A stretch of 64,000 bases of DNA, taken from assembly GCA_025526995.1 (NCBI GenBank), contig JAHLKG010000001.1, forward strand, positions 1,364,001-1,428,000, in the 5' to 3' direction. A program made the position numbers and the translations under genes. Within the stretch, counting starts at the first letter, position 1, and each line of letters starts with the position of its first letter. Under the pieces are notes generated by a model. That model searched no databases. It saw only the letters and a program-made list of their open reading frames with translations, and was not told where the DNA came from. Positions 54,982 through 64,000 of this stretch are shown here, in pieces. The stretch comes from Powellomyces hirtus. Taxonomy: Eukaryota; Chytridiomycota; Chytridiomycetes; Spizellomycetales; Powellomycetaceae.

Positions 54982-56231
54982 TCATCGCCGTACCGACACA
55001 CTTTGCAATTCCAAATTATCATTGGAAGGCAACACGGCTCGTCCATCGGGACCGATCTGTTTGAGGTAGGCTTGGTGAATACCATACGCCGGAATCTGTC
55101 AAGCCAACAAAGAATTAAAAATCAGAATCAGAACACGACCCTACCACGACAAACAACCACCACAACACTTACATCTCCATTCCCATCGTTCTCGCCGTAG
55201 AACCAGCCATGCATCGGGTAATTCAATTTATACGCAAATGTCGCGGAGAAGATGCCAATCAGCGCTCCGACAATGACTTGGTGCGGGAAATGGTGGAAAT
55301 CGATCACGCGGGTGAGGGAAATGTAGGCGGGGACGATTAGGGGGAGGAAGGTGAGGATCATCTAGACGCCATAAAAGAAAAAACCGTTGTGTTGAGTCAG
55401 ACCAGCAAATCTCAGCGTAGGTAGCTGGGTTAGGCACTTTTGGCTTTTTTTTTACCTTATAAAACTGAGCGGTCCCATTCCACAACTTCAACTTTGCAAA
55501 TATCCAGTACGAGAAAAACACCCAGCACGCAAACGCGCTGCCCGCATGGCCCGAGGGGAACCCATGCAGATCAATCTTATCAATAGTTCCGCGACACACG
55601 TCGGGCGTGTAATAGAACTGGCCCACAACCAGTTTGGCCGGGTCCGGATTGCATTTCGTCAGGTGGTAAGGTCGAACGCCCCCGATCGTTGCCCAGAAAA
55701 AGGAGCAGATCACCATCGTCGTGGCTGAGAAGAGTACCGGTAGTCAGAGACTCTGAGCGGGGGCTGCATGCTTTTTCTCGTTACACACGTTTTTCACTCA
55801 CCCAGCGCCTGCACCAGCCCCGTCACGGAATGATAGATATCCGTCCAACTCGTAAAAAACGCAAAATTCATCAAGACAATGCCCACCAGCGGTATCGCGA
55901 CCGAGACGACCGTTGACACAAACGACGACACCAAATCGGGCAGCACAGGGGCGCGGAGGGTCGGATCATCAATCCGAAAGTACAAATCAGGCGCATGGAT
56001 ATACGCATACAGCACTTGAGTGAGAATCAGGCAGATGATGATCCAGATCCAGTCGTGGATTTTGGACGCAATGCGGAGGCGGCGGGTGCGGGTCGGGAAC
56101 TCGAGACGGGACCGTGAACGCCAGGCATTGTCGTGTGCGGAGAAGGTGTCGTTGACCCGCCAACGGGTGATGTAGGTAGAGTTGGAGAGAGGCATTGTGT
56201 GAATTGGCGGATATTCCGGCCGTTGGTCCAT
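54982..56231 (-). CDS. PAP2-family lipid phosphate phosphatase (Dpp1/Lpp1 type)
   Basis: Four exons, complement of 55802-56231, 55456-55724, 55173-55361 and 54982-55095, give 333 residues. Six membrane segments can be followed, the first at IHDWIWIIICLILTQVLYAY. The three PAP2 phosphatase signature motifs are present in order: GGVRPYHL (motif 1 region), FPSGHAGSAFACWVF (motif 2 with Ser-Gly-His) and SLTRVIDFHHFPHQVIVGA (motif 3 with Arg and the catalytic His). The last exon adds a soluble tail (IPAYGIHQAYLKQIG) in place of the more usual Ser-rich tail. The family dephosphorylates phosphatidate, lysophosphatidate and diacylglycerol pyrophosphate on the lumenal or outer face of membranes. The start could be the second Met (MPLSNSTYITRW) twelve codons in. 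Phases agree at all three introns. Confidence 0.93.
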
Positions 56232-56500
56232 TTGCGTTCCCGCTCACGCGCCGCGATTTGCCGAAGTCACCCTCTTCCTCGTGGCTGTTGATAGATAGCA
56301 CTTGCGCTTGCCTCTTCCTTTAGTAGATAAATACTATCGAATCTATCTTCTCCGTAATATCTTTGGTACCAACCTCTGTTCGAAGGTATATTAGAGGGCC
56401 CTGGAAGAGTCTGGAGTCGGTAAGTGCAGCGTCACTGTAGCATCCGGTCAAGCATCTGAGTTACTCACACACGGCTCCTCCCGAAACCGCGAATGCAGTC

Positions 56501-58737
56501 ATGTCCAAGCAGAAGGTGGTTCTTCCTCCCGCTCTCGCCAAACTGGTTGTTCAGTATGTGCAAAACAAAAAGACCATTACCCGAGGAGCTCTCTCGGTCG
56601 CCTTGCTAGCCCTCGCCATCCGCATTCGTTCCGCCACGAACGGAGTGAAGAAGGCATCTGCCGCTGCCAAAACCACCAAAACGTCCACTGCAGCTACGAC
56701 AACGGCAGACGCGTCTCAGGGAGGGCGTAAGGGCAAAGGCCGAAAGGATGGCCCGAAGGCTGACGTCGATGCGGTGTTTTTCAAACGCCTCGCGAGGCTT
56801 CTGAAAATCATCATTCCTGGTGTATCCAGCAAAGAATTCTGGTTGCTGAACACATTTTCTGGATTCCTGGTCGGCCGAACCATCTTGTCGCTCTACGTGG
56901 CTGACCTGGATGGAAAGATTGTCAGCGCCCTTGTACGCGGACAGGGCAAGCAGTTCTTGCTGCACATCCTCTATTGGATGGCCGTTGCGGTACCTGCAAC
57001 TTACACCAACAGCATGCTCACCTTCCTCCAAAACAAATTGGCGATTGCTTTTCGGACCCGTCTTACAAACTATCTGCACGAGCATTATCTTGCCGACATG
57101 ACCTTTTACAAAGTGGGAAACCTCGATGACAGAATCAAGAACGCTGACCAACTGATCACTCAGGATGTGAGCAAGTTCTGCTTCGCTGTTTCCGAGCTCT
57201 ACGCCAATTTGAGCAAGCCTACATTGGATACGGTGCTTTACAATCTCCAACTTGCCCGCAATGTTGGAAGTGAGGGCATTTTCGGACTTAACGTTATCGT
57301 TCAGTCGTCCGCGTGGGTCTTGCGTGTCTTCACCCCTCATTTCGGGAAAATGGTGGCAGAGGAGCAGCGTTTGGAAGGCGAGTTCCGATTTACCCACTCG
57401 CGACTTATTGAAAACGCCGAAGAAATTGCTTTGTATGGTGGAGAAGCTGTCGAAAAGGGAAATCTGGAGAAGAATTATTCCAACCTCATTCGCCATATCA
57501 ATGAAATCTTCAAAACCCGGATCTGGCACGGGATGATGGAAGACTTTATAATCAAATACTTCTGGGGGGCGATGGGAATGGTCCTTTGTGGCATTCCCGC
57601 TTTCTTCGAACTCCCAGGCGCGGGGGGAAGCGGAGACATTGGCAGTAGAACCCAAGGGTTCGTTACCAATAGGCGGCTTCTGCTCAGTTCTGCGGACGCA
57701 TTTGGGCGCATAATGTAAGCTTGCGTGTCTTAATGTTAACCACACATGGACCTCATGATCTCCTCGTTGTGAACAGGTATTCCTACAAGGAAGTTTCCGA
57801 ACTGGCAGGTTACACTGCTCGCGTGTCCGAGCTGCTGGCAGTTTTTGATGACCTGCAAACGGGCAAATTCCAAAAAACCCTTGTCTCGAACGCCAACACT
57901 GAGATACTCAACCAGCGCGGTACCATCTCCGAGGGTGAGACTATTGAGTTCGCCAATGTTCCGGTAGTCTCGCCCAATGGGGATGTCCTGGTGCGCAGCT
58001 TGACATTCCACGTCAAACCGGGAATGCATCTCCTCATCGTCGGCCCGAACGGTTCCGGAAAGTCATCGCTCTTCCGGATTTTGGGGGGATTGTGGCCTGT
58101 TTATGGAGGCAACGTGACCAAGCCTCACTACAAAAAAGTCTTTTACATCCCGCAACGCCCGTATCTCTCTCTTGGCACATTGCGTGACCAGATCATCTAC
58201 CCGGATACGCATGCTGAAATGATCGAGAAAAAGGTTACCGACGAGGAACTGCAGGCGATTATGGAAGTTGTGCAGATTGGCAGTCTTGTCGAGCGAGAAG
58301 GCGGATGGGACATTGAGAAAGACTGGAAGGACGTGCTGGCCGGTGGTGACAAGCAGCGGATAGCTATGGCTCGACTGTTCTATCACCGACCTCGATACGC
58401 CATCTTGGACGAATGCACATCTTCCGTATCCATGGACATCGAGCGCATCATGTACACGCACGCCCAAGAGTTGGGCATCTCGCTGATCACCGTATCGCAT
58501 CGTCCTAGTCTTTGGAAGTATCACAATTGGATTCTACAGTATGATGGGCAAGGTGGATATGTGTTCACCAAGCTGGACGCCGAGAGGAGGCTCGCGCTTC
58601 AGGAAGAAAAGAATGCAATCGAGCATAAGCTGATTGAGCTGCCTAAAGTGCAGAAACGATTGGCAGAATTGAAAGCTCTTGTTAGCGCCACGGCGTCGCC
58701 ATCGTCTTCTGTCGTAGACAGTGACTCTGATTCGTAG
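56501..58737 (+). CDS. Peroxisomal ABC half-transporter, ABCD/Pxa family
   Basis: Two exons (56501-57714, 57777-58737) give 724 residues. The N terminus has the short amphipathic start and basic, Lys/Ala/Thr-rich loop typical of ABCD proteins. The membrane domain runs ~90-410, including the family-specific [40 protein letters not shown] with [17 protein letters not shown], and the EAA-like [18 protein letters not shown]. The nucleotide-binding domain (~470-690) shows Walker [20 protein letters not shown], a Q-loop [20 protein letters not shown], signature [13 protein letters not shown], Walker [13 protein letters not shown] and switch [12 protein letters not shown]. The signature reads Ala-Gly-Gly-Asp where LSGGE is usual. 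The dimer imports very-long-chain acyl-CoAs into peroxisomes for beta-oxidation. A charged coiled-coil and Ser-rich tail ends the protein. Which of Pxa1/Pxa2 it equals is not clear. Confidence 0.95.
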
Positions 58738-58943
58738 ATATCTGTCTCCTTTGTACATGTTCTCAAATTCAATATTGATAGTGGCTGTGTCTGAGCAATC
58801 TATGCATGAGTCTGGTGACGCGCGTCTCCCTGGCGCGATGACAAACATTTCCCTGCCAGAATCCTTACGCAAATCCAACAGCACTTTCAGAAAAAGCATT
58901 GTCACTCTGAAATCTCGCATCCCAAACTTCATAAATCTTCGCC

Positions 58944-60098
58944 ATGACCGAGTTGCGTCCGCCTACGGAAGGCAACGAGCCTTTCAAGTGTCAGCTTCTA
59001 GACAGTAGGTACGCACAGGATATCAAGCACCACTAGAGGTCTTCCATTGATTTTCCGAGAATCTTGTCAATAGGCTTTGCCATCTTCGTGCAACTATGCA
59101 TGGCATCGATTGCTCTGAGTTCTCTTATAATCAAGCGGCATAGAGAGCGTCCGCAGCGACCGTTTATTATATGGGCCTTCGACACCAGCAAGCAAGCAGT
59201 TGCCGCTGGCATGGTCCACTTCTCCAATATTCTCATTGCCTCGATATCTGGCGCCGCGTCAGAAGAGTCCGAAAACCCATGCGTTTGGTATTTTCTAAAT
59301 GTAAGCTCCAGCAAGATTATATTTGTAAGAGACGTAGAATGCTCACTTGAATCCAAGATACTCCTAGATACCACGTTAGGGATTGGGATACTCGCAGTGC
59401 TTTTGCGAGGCTTACATTATGTGGTTGATCTGTGGCATATCCCTGACATGAAGTCGGGACATTACGGCACACCTCCGCGATTCACTGCATGGCTCCGGCA
59501 ACTATTGCTCTTTCTCACCGCATGGTTCTTCGTCAAGTTATTCGTTGTCCTCCTTCTGCACTTCATCCCGTTCTTCGCCACAGTTGCTCAATGGATTTTG
59601 GACCCCTTGGTTTCGTCCCATGACACGAGACTGCAGGTCGTCGTTGTGATGCTCATATTTCCACTCATCATGAATGTCATCCAGGCTTGGTTGATCGATA
59701 TGGTCATCAAAGGGAAGGTACCTGGCACGCGACGTCGATCCGAAAGCTTTGGTGACGATGGCGAACGCGACGCTCTTGTGGATGATGAAGATATCATAGA
59801 AGATATTGACCAGCATCTTGGCGACTACGCCCGATTTTCTGAGGACGACTTAGCCCACACGTTTGGCGGGCACCGTGGTCGGCTCGGACGGCAAAGCAGT
59901 GGATCAAGTCAACCGTTGCTCAATGTCCGCCGACCGTCACGGGACGATGGAATGAATACAGAAACAGATAGAGGGACAAAACACTCTTCAGGGATGGGAC
60001 GGCATAGGGAGATTTCACCAGATCATTTAAAAGATAGCGTGGCAATGGACATGGGCAATGGTGACGCAGATGACGATCTGGAATCATCAAGACCGTAG
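58944..60098 (+). CDS. STIMATE/YPL162C-type multi-pass membrane protein
   Basis: Three exons (58944-59004, 59074-59300, 59358-60098) give 342 residues. The N-terminal half is hydrophobic with about five membrane segments and the family landmarks FIIWAFDTSKQAVAAGMVHF, NPCVWYFLN joined to ILLDTTLGIGILAVLLRGL, and later WFFVKLFVVLLLHFIPFFAT. The last ~130 residues are polar and acidic (ALVDDEDIIEDIDQHL). Yeast YPL162C is a vacuolar membrane protein; animal STIMATE (TMEM110) is an ER protein that supports STIM1-ORAI1 calcium entry. The second intron is 57 bp, a multiple of three and free of stops, so an unspliced transcript would still encode a protein with 19 extra residues; I removed it because family conservation continues across the splice. 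Confidence 0.88.
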
Positions 60099-60193
60099 GC
60101 GAATAAATCAATGAATGACTCAATTATTAAAAAAAAAAAAAAAACAGAAGATTACGCTATCAAGCGCTTTAAATACAACATTGCAATGCAAGT

Positions 60194-61021
60194 TTAAGCT
60201 GCGGATTTGTTCCGGGTCCGATGGCTTGATGGATGAAAATACATGTTCGGAGGCAACTCAGCAGCCTTCTCTTTAAACATCTCTTCAACGGTGTCAACAT
60301 GGCTGAACGGGTCGTGGATATGCGATCTCCGGCGGCAATGGAGGACCTCCAGCAGGTCTCGCACTGAGGCAATGTTTGTGAGATGCAAACTAGAAATAGG
60401 GCTTCGGCAAGCCTCCATGGCACCAGAAACAATCTGTCACGGCGGTGATGTCACTATCAGAAAAGAAAAAGTAGTGCTTATGAGCGAGTGAACTATCTTA
60501 CCTTGAATTTGAGCGATGGGGATGCCAAGTCGACGTTCTTCCATGCATCCTCACCGTTGCACTCAACAGTTTGTTCAACAACGGCCCTAACAGTCTCATC
60601 AATCTGCTCTACAGGAATAGGCTCTGGAGGCTCCACGTTACGATGTCTACAGTGAGATAGCAGGAGAAACTCTTTATCAGTCTCTCCCGTTCTCAGCCTC
60701 CCCGAAAGGGTGGTGGGGCATCTCCGCAACCAACCTATGTGAATTTTCCTTTTCCGAGTCCTCAGTGTCCTCCACGGTTCCAAGTGGCAAGGGTGCTCCT
60801 GCGCTGGCTTCAGCAGCGTCTTCAGTGGTTTTCGATGTATCCAGAAGATTAGGTGCCGGGGCACCAGTGTGCAGAGATGCGCCCTGTCGGTGGAGGTTGG
60901 CAAGAAATCGTTGTGACGGCGTCTCAACAAAAGCAGGAATGGAGGCTTTAAGCGCCCCACTGGCCCTTGCGCGGCGAGCTGCTCTAGCTGACAGATGAAA
61001 CGAAGCACGTAGGAAACGCAT
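60194..61021 (-). CDS. Probable mitochondrial large-subunit ribosomal protein mL50
   Basis: Three exons, complement of 60735-61021, 60502-60646 and 60194-60433, join in phase to 223 residues. Residues 1-35 form a mitochondrial presequence: Arg/Ala/Ser-rich, no acidic residue (MRFLRASFHLSARAARRARA). A disordered Ala/Pro/Glu linker follows to ~95. The conserved-looking part is VEQIDETVRAVVEQTV, then DLASPSLKFKIVSGAMEACR, ISSLHLTNIASVRDLLEVL and AELPPNMYFHPSSHR; the LKFK...SLHLTNIASVRDLL pattern resembles the mL50 domain (an acyl-carrier-like helical fold). The assignment rests on weak similarity plus the presequence, so a different mitochondrial protein is possible. Confidence 0.6.
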
Positions 61022-61495
61022 CTTGGGTTATTCCAGAAGGCGTCGGAATGTGTAGGAGGACGGAACTTTTGCCTCGTCAGGTCGCTGTGGAAGCGTCCCA
61101 GGTGGCTTGCCCTTTCTTCGCGGGTTTGTTCGCGCACATGGCTGCGCCGCTGCACCTCTGATTTAATATTGTTGCTGAACTGCGATTGTTGGTTTTTTCC
61201 AGCAGGCCACACCTCGCCCTTACAGGCCTTTGGATTGCGGTATAGGATGACCGAAGTTCGGCCGCACTTAGTATTTCATTGTCTGCAAAATGATGCCCAC
61301 AAACGACATTGAGCCCGGTTTGCAGATATGCTTGGCCCAGTAGATGTGTGATGTCTAGAATAACAGACAGCGTTTTACCTAACACAACGTCAACACTCCA
61401 CCTTCTTCTTCCCAGCACAACGTATCGTGACAACAACGGCCTTCAGGCTCCCAAAAACAAATCACCTGGAACAAAACATCAGAAGCGCGAATAAA
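61022..61495. promoter_or_regulatory. Bidirectional promoter between the mL50-like and small membrane protein genes
   Basis: The 474-bp gap separates divergent start codons. An in-frame ATG for the plus-strand gene also occurs at 61427. No other feature is seen. Confidence 0.45.
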
Positions 61496-61918
61496 ATGCT
61501 TTGGATCCCGCGAGTCTTGTTCAAATTCTTCGGTCCGCAACGAAAGAGTACGGGGACCGATACGTACACAACCACCACGACTAAAAAAGTAGTCAAACCG
61601 CATCAAGGGGGATCGCCCTCATTCGCCCCACCACCAACTGCCGATCCTGACGTGCACGGTCCGAGGCATACGAATGCACAAGAATACGCTGCCATCCGGC
61701 GAGGTTTCCGAATCTGGCTGGCACTCTTCGTGGTAGTGATGGCTGCCTGTATCGTAAACGTAGTCGTGCTAGATATCATGTGGGTTCGCAAGGGTGGGCT
61801 TGGGGGTTCCTCGGCGGTCAGTGGAGCCACAAATACCGGGGTGAATGGGTCCACGAATGCTACAAGTAGTACCCCCGGCTCCGGAAAGGTGGGAGGTGCT
61901 ATCGACCCGGGACTGTAG
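61496..61918 (+). CDS. Small single-pass membrane protein, unrecognised
   Basis: An intronless frame of 140 codons from the ATG at 61496 (MLWIPRVLFKFFGPQRKSTG); an in-frame ATG at 61427 would add 23 residues, but the inner one is followed by the more natural start. Residues ~20-75 are polar with Thr runs and Pro. RRGFRIWLALFVVVMAACIV and NVVVLDIMWVRKGG contain one clear membrane helix at ~82-103. The tail is Gly/Ser/Thr/Asn-rich with NGSTNATSST, offering N-glycosylation sequons if lumenal. I do not recognise a family. Confidence 0.6.
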   Translation: MLWIPRVLFKFFGPQRKSTGTDTYTTTTTKKVVKPHQGGSPSFAPPPTADPDVHGPRHTNAQEYAAIRRGFRIWLALFVVVMAACIVNVVVLDIMWVRKGGLGGSSAVSGATNTGVNGSTNATSSTPGSGKVGGAIDPGL

Positions 61919-62038
61919 CCTGACCCTTGGCATCATAGATAGTTTAGAGAATGAGACTCCTTACACATCTCTTGTTTCTCATTTTCGTTGACGGTCGGAT
62001 TGCGTGGCTCCACACGCGTGCTTGGGAACAGGAATTTC

Positions 62039-63604
62039 TCAATGCTGAGCTTCCAGCCACTTCTCATACGCTTCGAGTCGTTGCTTTTCGTCGGCATCAT
62101 CTTGAATGTCTGACTTCGACTGTTGATATTTGGATTTCCCGTCGAACAGCGCGGCTTCGATGCGTCGGCCAGCGAAAAATCGCCCGTTCATTTTCTATGT
62201 ATGGGTTCTGGTGATCAACAATGTCCGAGCAAAGTCCGCATATTGTGTCGAGGGAGCAACGAACCCTGATGCATAATTCGGCAGATTCTACTTCTTTGAA
62301 ACGGATGGTCATCACTCCCGAGTCCTCCAACTAGCGAGGAACACGTCAGGCACTCAACCAGACTCTCCTTGCGTGTCATGCAACGTACATCATAGAGAAC
62401 AATGTTTGTGACTTCTCCAAGTTTCTCGCATTCACTCCGGACTTCCTCTTTTAGGTCTAACAGTAATGCCGGGTCTTCCTGTTGCGGAGTTAGAGCAAAG
62501 CAAACTCATCTGCTTGCGACCATATTGTACCTACCTCAAGTTCTTTGAGCGTAAACATGTGCTTCAGTACCACCATCTTCGCAAACTTCTCCGCTTTCTT
62601 TCCTGGTTGTTCCTCGAACCAGTCCAAGCGCCTGGGTTCGCCACGTGAGAAAAAACGACATGGAAATGGGTGGAAAGGGGATGGGGGGATCCGCGATGAG
62701 CAAAGTATGATCCATACTTCTCCAACTTGCTGATCTTCTTTTGAGCAACCTTCTTATCTCGAGCTGCGGGTTTCGGCTGCTCGGAAGCGGGAGGTTTCTC
62801 CTTTTCTTGGAAGACCGCCTGTTTTCACCCATGAGTTGCTGAGAGTGCCGAACAGCGCAATGATTCCGCACCTTCTGCACATGTATTTTCGATGCTATCC
62901 CAGCGCGGAAGTCGCTCTCATCCAAAAGATTACAAGCCAGCTCTACGGATTCTTCTTTGAAATAGCTCACGAGCGCGTCTCCCTTCGGAACCCCCGCGGC
63001 ATCCCGATACAGCTTAATTTTCGGTAATCCTAAAGTAAAGCTTTAGAAGACCGGCGTTCAGGAGGCGCAGCGATTGCACAGATCAAGCACCAGTTTTGAG
63101 ATCTTCCATAAGGATGCCGAACTTCTCGAAGACTTCCTTGAGCTCCTCTTCGGTTGTATCATAGGGTAAACCCGTAACGTAGACCGATGTGTTTGGTTTC
63201 TTTTTAGCTTCGCCTTTAGGCTTCTTCGCCGCAGACTCCTCTGACGTGTAGACCTGCTTCCGCTTCCCCTTCGGCTTTTCCGTTGGGGTCTCCTCTACAA
63301 TCGTAGGTCCGTAGGCCGCCTGTTGTGTTTCGATGAGGTTTTGATCCCTGAAAAGAACAGGAAGGTCAAAACCATGATTGATTGATAACCGCCTAAAACT
63401 TATGCACACCGACCACATTGGAAACCACGCATGTTTTTCGTCGTCCCATTCATAGGAGATCTCGTCGTCCCCAGTATAGATGTACTTGCCAGTTTCTTCA
63501 ACGAAGCGGATACGGCTGTCATCTTTCCAGGAGGATTCAGACAAGCTGCTAGCGGGGCCTGTTCCACTGGCTACGGTCGCCGATTCCCTGAGAGCCTCGC
63601 TCAT
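62039..63604 (-). CDS. CUS2: Tat-SF1/Cus2-type splicing factor
   Basis: Eight exons, complement of 63414-63604, 63092-63348, 62872-63029, 62718-62818, 62535-62631, 62389-62478, 62265-62330 and 62039-62194, join without any phase conflict to 371 residues. The N-terminal part (IYTGDDEISYEWDDEKHAWF then DQNLIETQQAAYG) matches Tat-SF1. RRM1 starts SVYVTGLPYDTTEEELKEVF and contains GLPKIKLYRDAAGVPKGDAL and VSYFKEESVELACNLLDE. A Lys-rich linker (ARDKKVAQKKISKLEKRLDW) leads to a second RRM of the UHM type: EDPALLLDLKEEVRSECEKL, GEVTNIVLYD, GVMTIRFKEVESAELCI and MNGRFFAGRRIEAALFDGK, where the Arg-x-Phe-like position normally binds a ULM of SF3b1/Hsh155. Cus2 helps U2 snRNA refold and modulates prespliceosome formation. 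Eight exons for 371 residues is dense even here. Confidence 0.93.
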
Positions 63605-63773
63605 CGTATAATGGTTATAGCAGTTTGCGAACTGAATGTTGCAACGCTGAATGGAACAGCGTACAAAACGCGCGTGAAAGTGCTTAGCAGGCTTTTGACG
63701 GGTCAATTCGGCAGATTCGGCTCGCCTTCAACTGGGGGCTGACAATTCAGAAAGCCGACTTCACCTTGCGAAA

Positions 63774-64000
63774 ATGACAGACGACGAAAGCCTCAGATTG
63801 GAGCAGCGCTTTTCTAAGGCTGTCAGTGTGCTCCAGTCGCTGGGACCAGAGGAGCTAGGAATGGTCCCTACGAATGACGAAAAGCTGCAGGTATTTCCTC
63901 CCATCTCTAAGATGCAAAACCCGCCTCGCTGCTCATTTCTCAACCTCTCTCGCCGGGGTTCGCTTTTCAAAGTTCTATGGCATGTACAAACAAGCGACCG
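63774..64000 (+). CDS. Acyl-CoA-binding protein, N-terminal part (cut by window end)
   Basis: Exon 1 is 63774-63890 and exon 2 starts at 63973, in phase, and runs off the window. The translated part, MTDDESLRLEQRFSKAVSVL, then QSLGPEELGMVPTNDEKLQ joined to FYGMYKQAT, matches the start of an ACBP domain: helix 1 with the Phe-x-x-Ala-Val pattern, then the near-invariant Leu-x-Phe-Tyr-x-x-Tyr-Lys-Gln-Ala-Thr that contacts the acyl-CoA. Whether it is a small soluble ACBP or a larger ACBD protein with ankyrin or membrane parts cannot be told from 48 residues. It starts 169 bp from the divergent CUS2 gene. Confidence 0.88.
   Translation, partial: MTDDESLRLEQRFSKAVSVLQSLGPEELGMVPTNDEKLQVFPPISKMQNPPRCSFLNLSRRGSLFKVLWHVQTSD

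Noticed and set aside
1..64000. tRNA, rRNA or intact transposon genes
   Set aside because: I looked for tRNA B-box-like sequences, rRNA segments, reverse transcriptase and transposase motifs on both strands and found none I could support; a tRNA scan would be decisive.

Overview
The window reads as nuclear DNA of a fungus, most likely a zoosporic, early-diverging (chytrid-like) lineage. Evidence: most genes carry short GT-AG introns of about 55-115 bp; typical fungal families are present (GDS1/KilA-N APSES regulator, pectate lyase family PL3, flavocytochrome b2, Kre33, Rix1); and there is a CIP2A-type gene, a family I know mainly from animals and would not expect in a yeast or mould. The placement is inferred from gene content only.

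Layout. 0.7-6.0 kb: a GRIP-domain golgin (+). 6.5-10.1 kb: RNA cytidine acetyltransferase Kre33/NAT10 (-), head-to-head with an ESCRT-I Vps37 subunit (+, 10.5-11.7 kb). 11.8-15.1 kb: three tandem, diverged copies of an F-box gene unit, at least two of them broken. 15.1-17.7 kb: Rix1/PELP1 ribosome-assembly factor (-). 17.7-20.7 kb: gene-poor, with a hairpin element. 20.7-21.4 kb: intronless secreted pectate lyase (+). 22.9-29.6 kb: a 2164-residue transcription factor with a GDS1-type winged helix and two KilA-N/APSES domains (+). 30.6-32.1 kb: an unrecognised protein with an internal duplication (+). 33.3-37.3 kb: a PH-domain protein with five copies of a short motif (-). 37.3-39.9 kb: gene-poor, with a degenerate ~140-bp tandem repeat. 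39.9-43.9 kb: the 16-exon CIP2A-like gene (+). 44.3-45.4 kb: two-domain SCP2 protein ending in a peroxisomal signal (+). 45.6-47.6 kb: NEK-type kinase with a 10-nt microexon (-). 48.3-50.1 kb: flavocytochrome b2 (-). 50.5-52.4 kb: concentrative nucleoside transporter (-). 55.0-56.2 kb: PAP2 lipid phosphatase (-). 56.5-58.7 kb: peroxisomal ABCD half-transporter (+). 58.9-60.1 kb: STIMATE/YPL162C-type membrane protein (+). 60.2-61.0 kb: probable mitoribosomal protein mL50 (-). 61.5-61.9 kb: small single-pass membrane protein (+). 62.0-63.6 kb: Tat-SF1/Cus2 splicing factor (-), head-to-head with an acyl-CoA-binding protein cut by the window end.

The genes are a typical eukaryotic mixture, not an operon. 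Two loose themes recur: ribosome biogenesis (Kre33, Rix1, mL50) and peroxisomal/lipid handling (SCP2, ABCD transporter, lipid phosphatase, acyl-CoA-binding protein). I did not find a self-contained novel multigene system. The strongest candidates for something undescribed are the double-KilA-N regulator, the motif-repeat PH protein, the fungal CIP2A homologue, the microexon kinase and the decaying F-box array. Exon boundaries were worked out by hand from splice signals, reading phase and family similarity; no database was searched.
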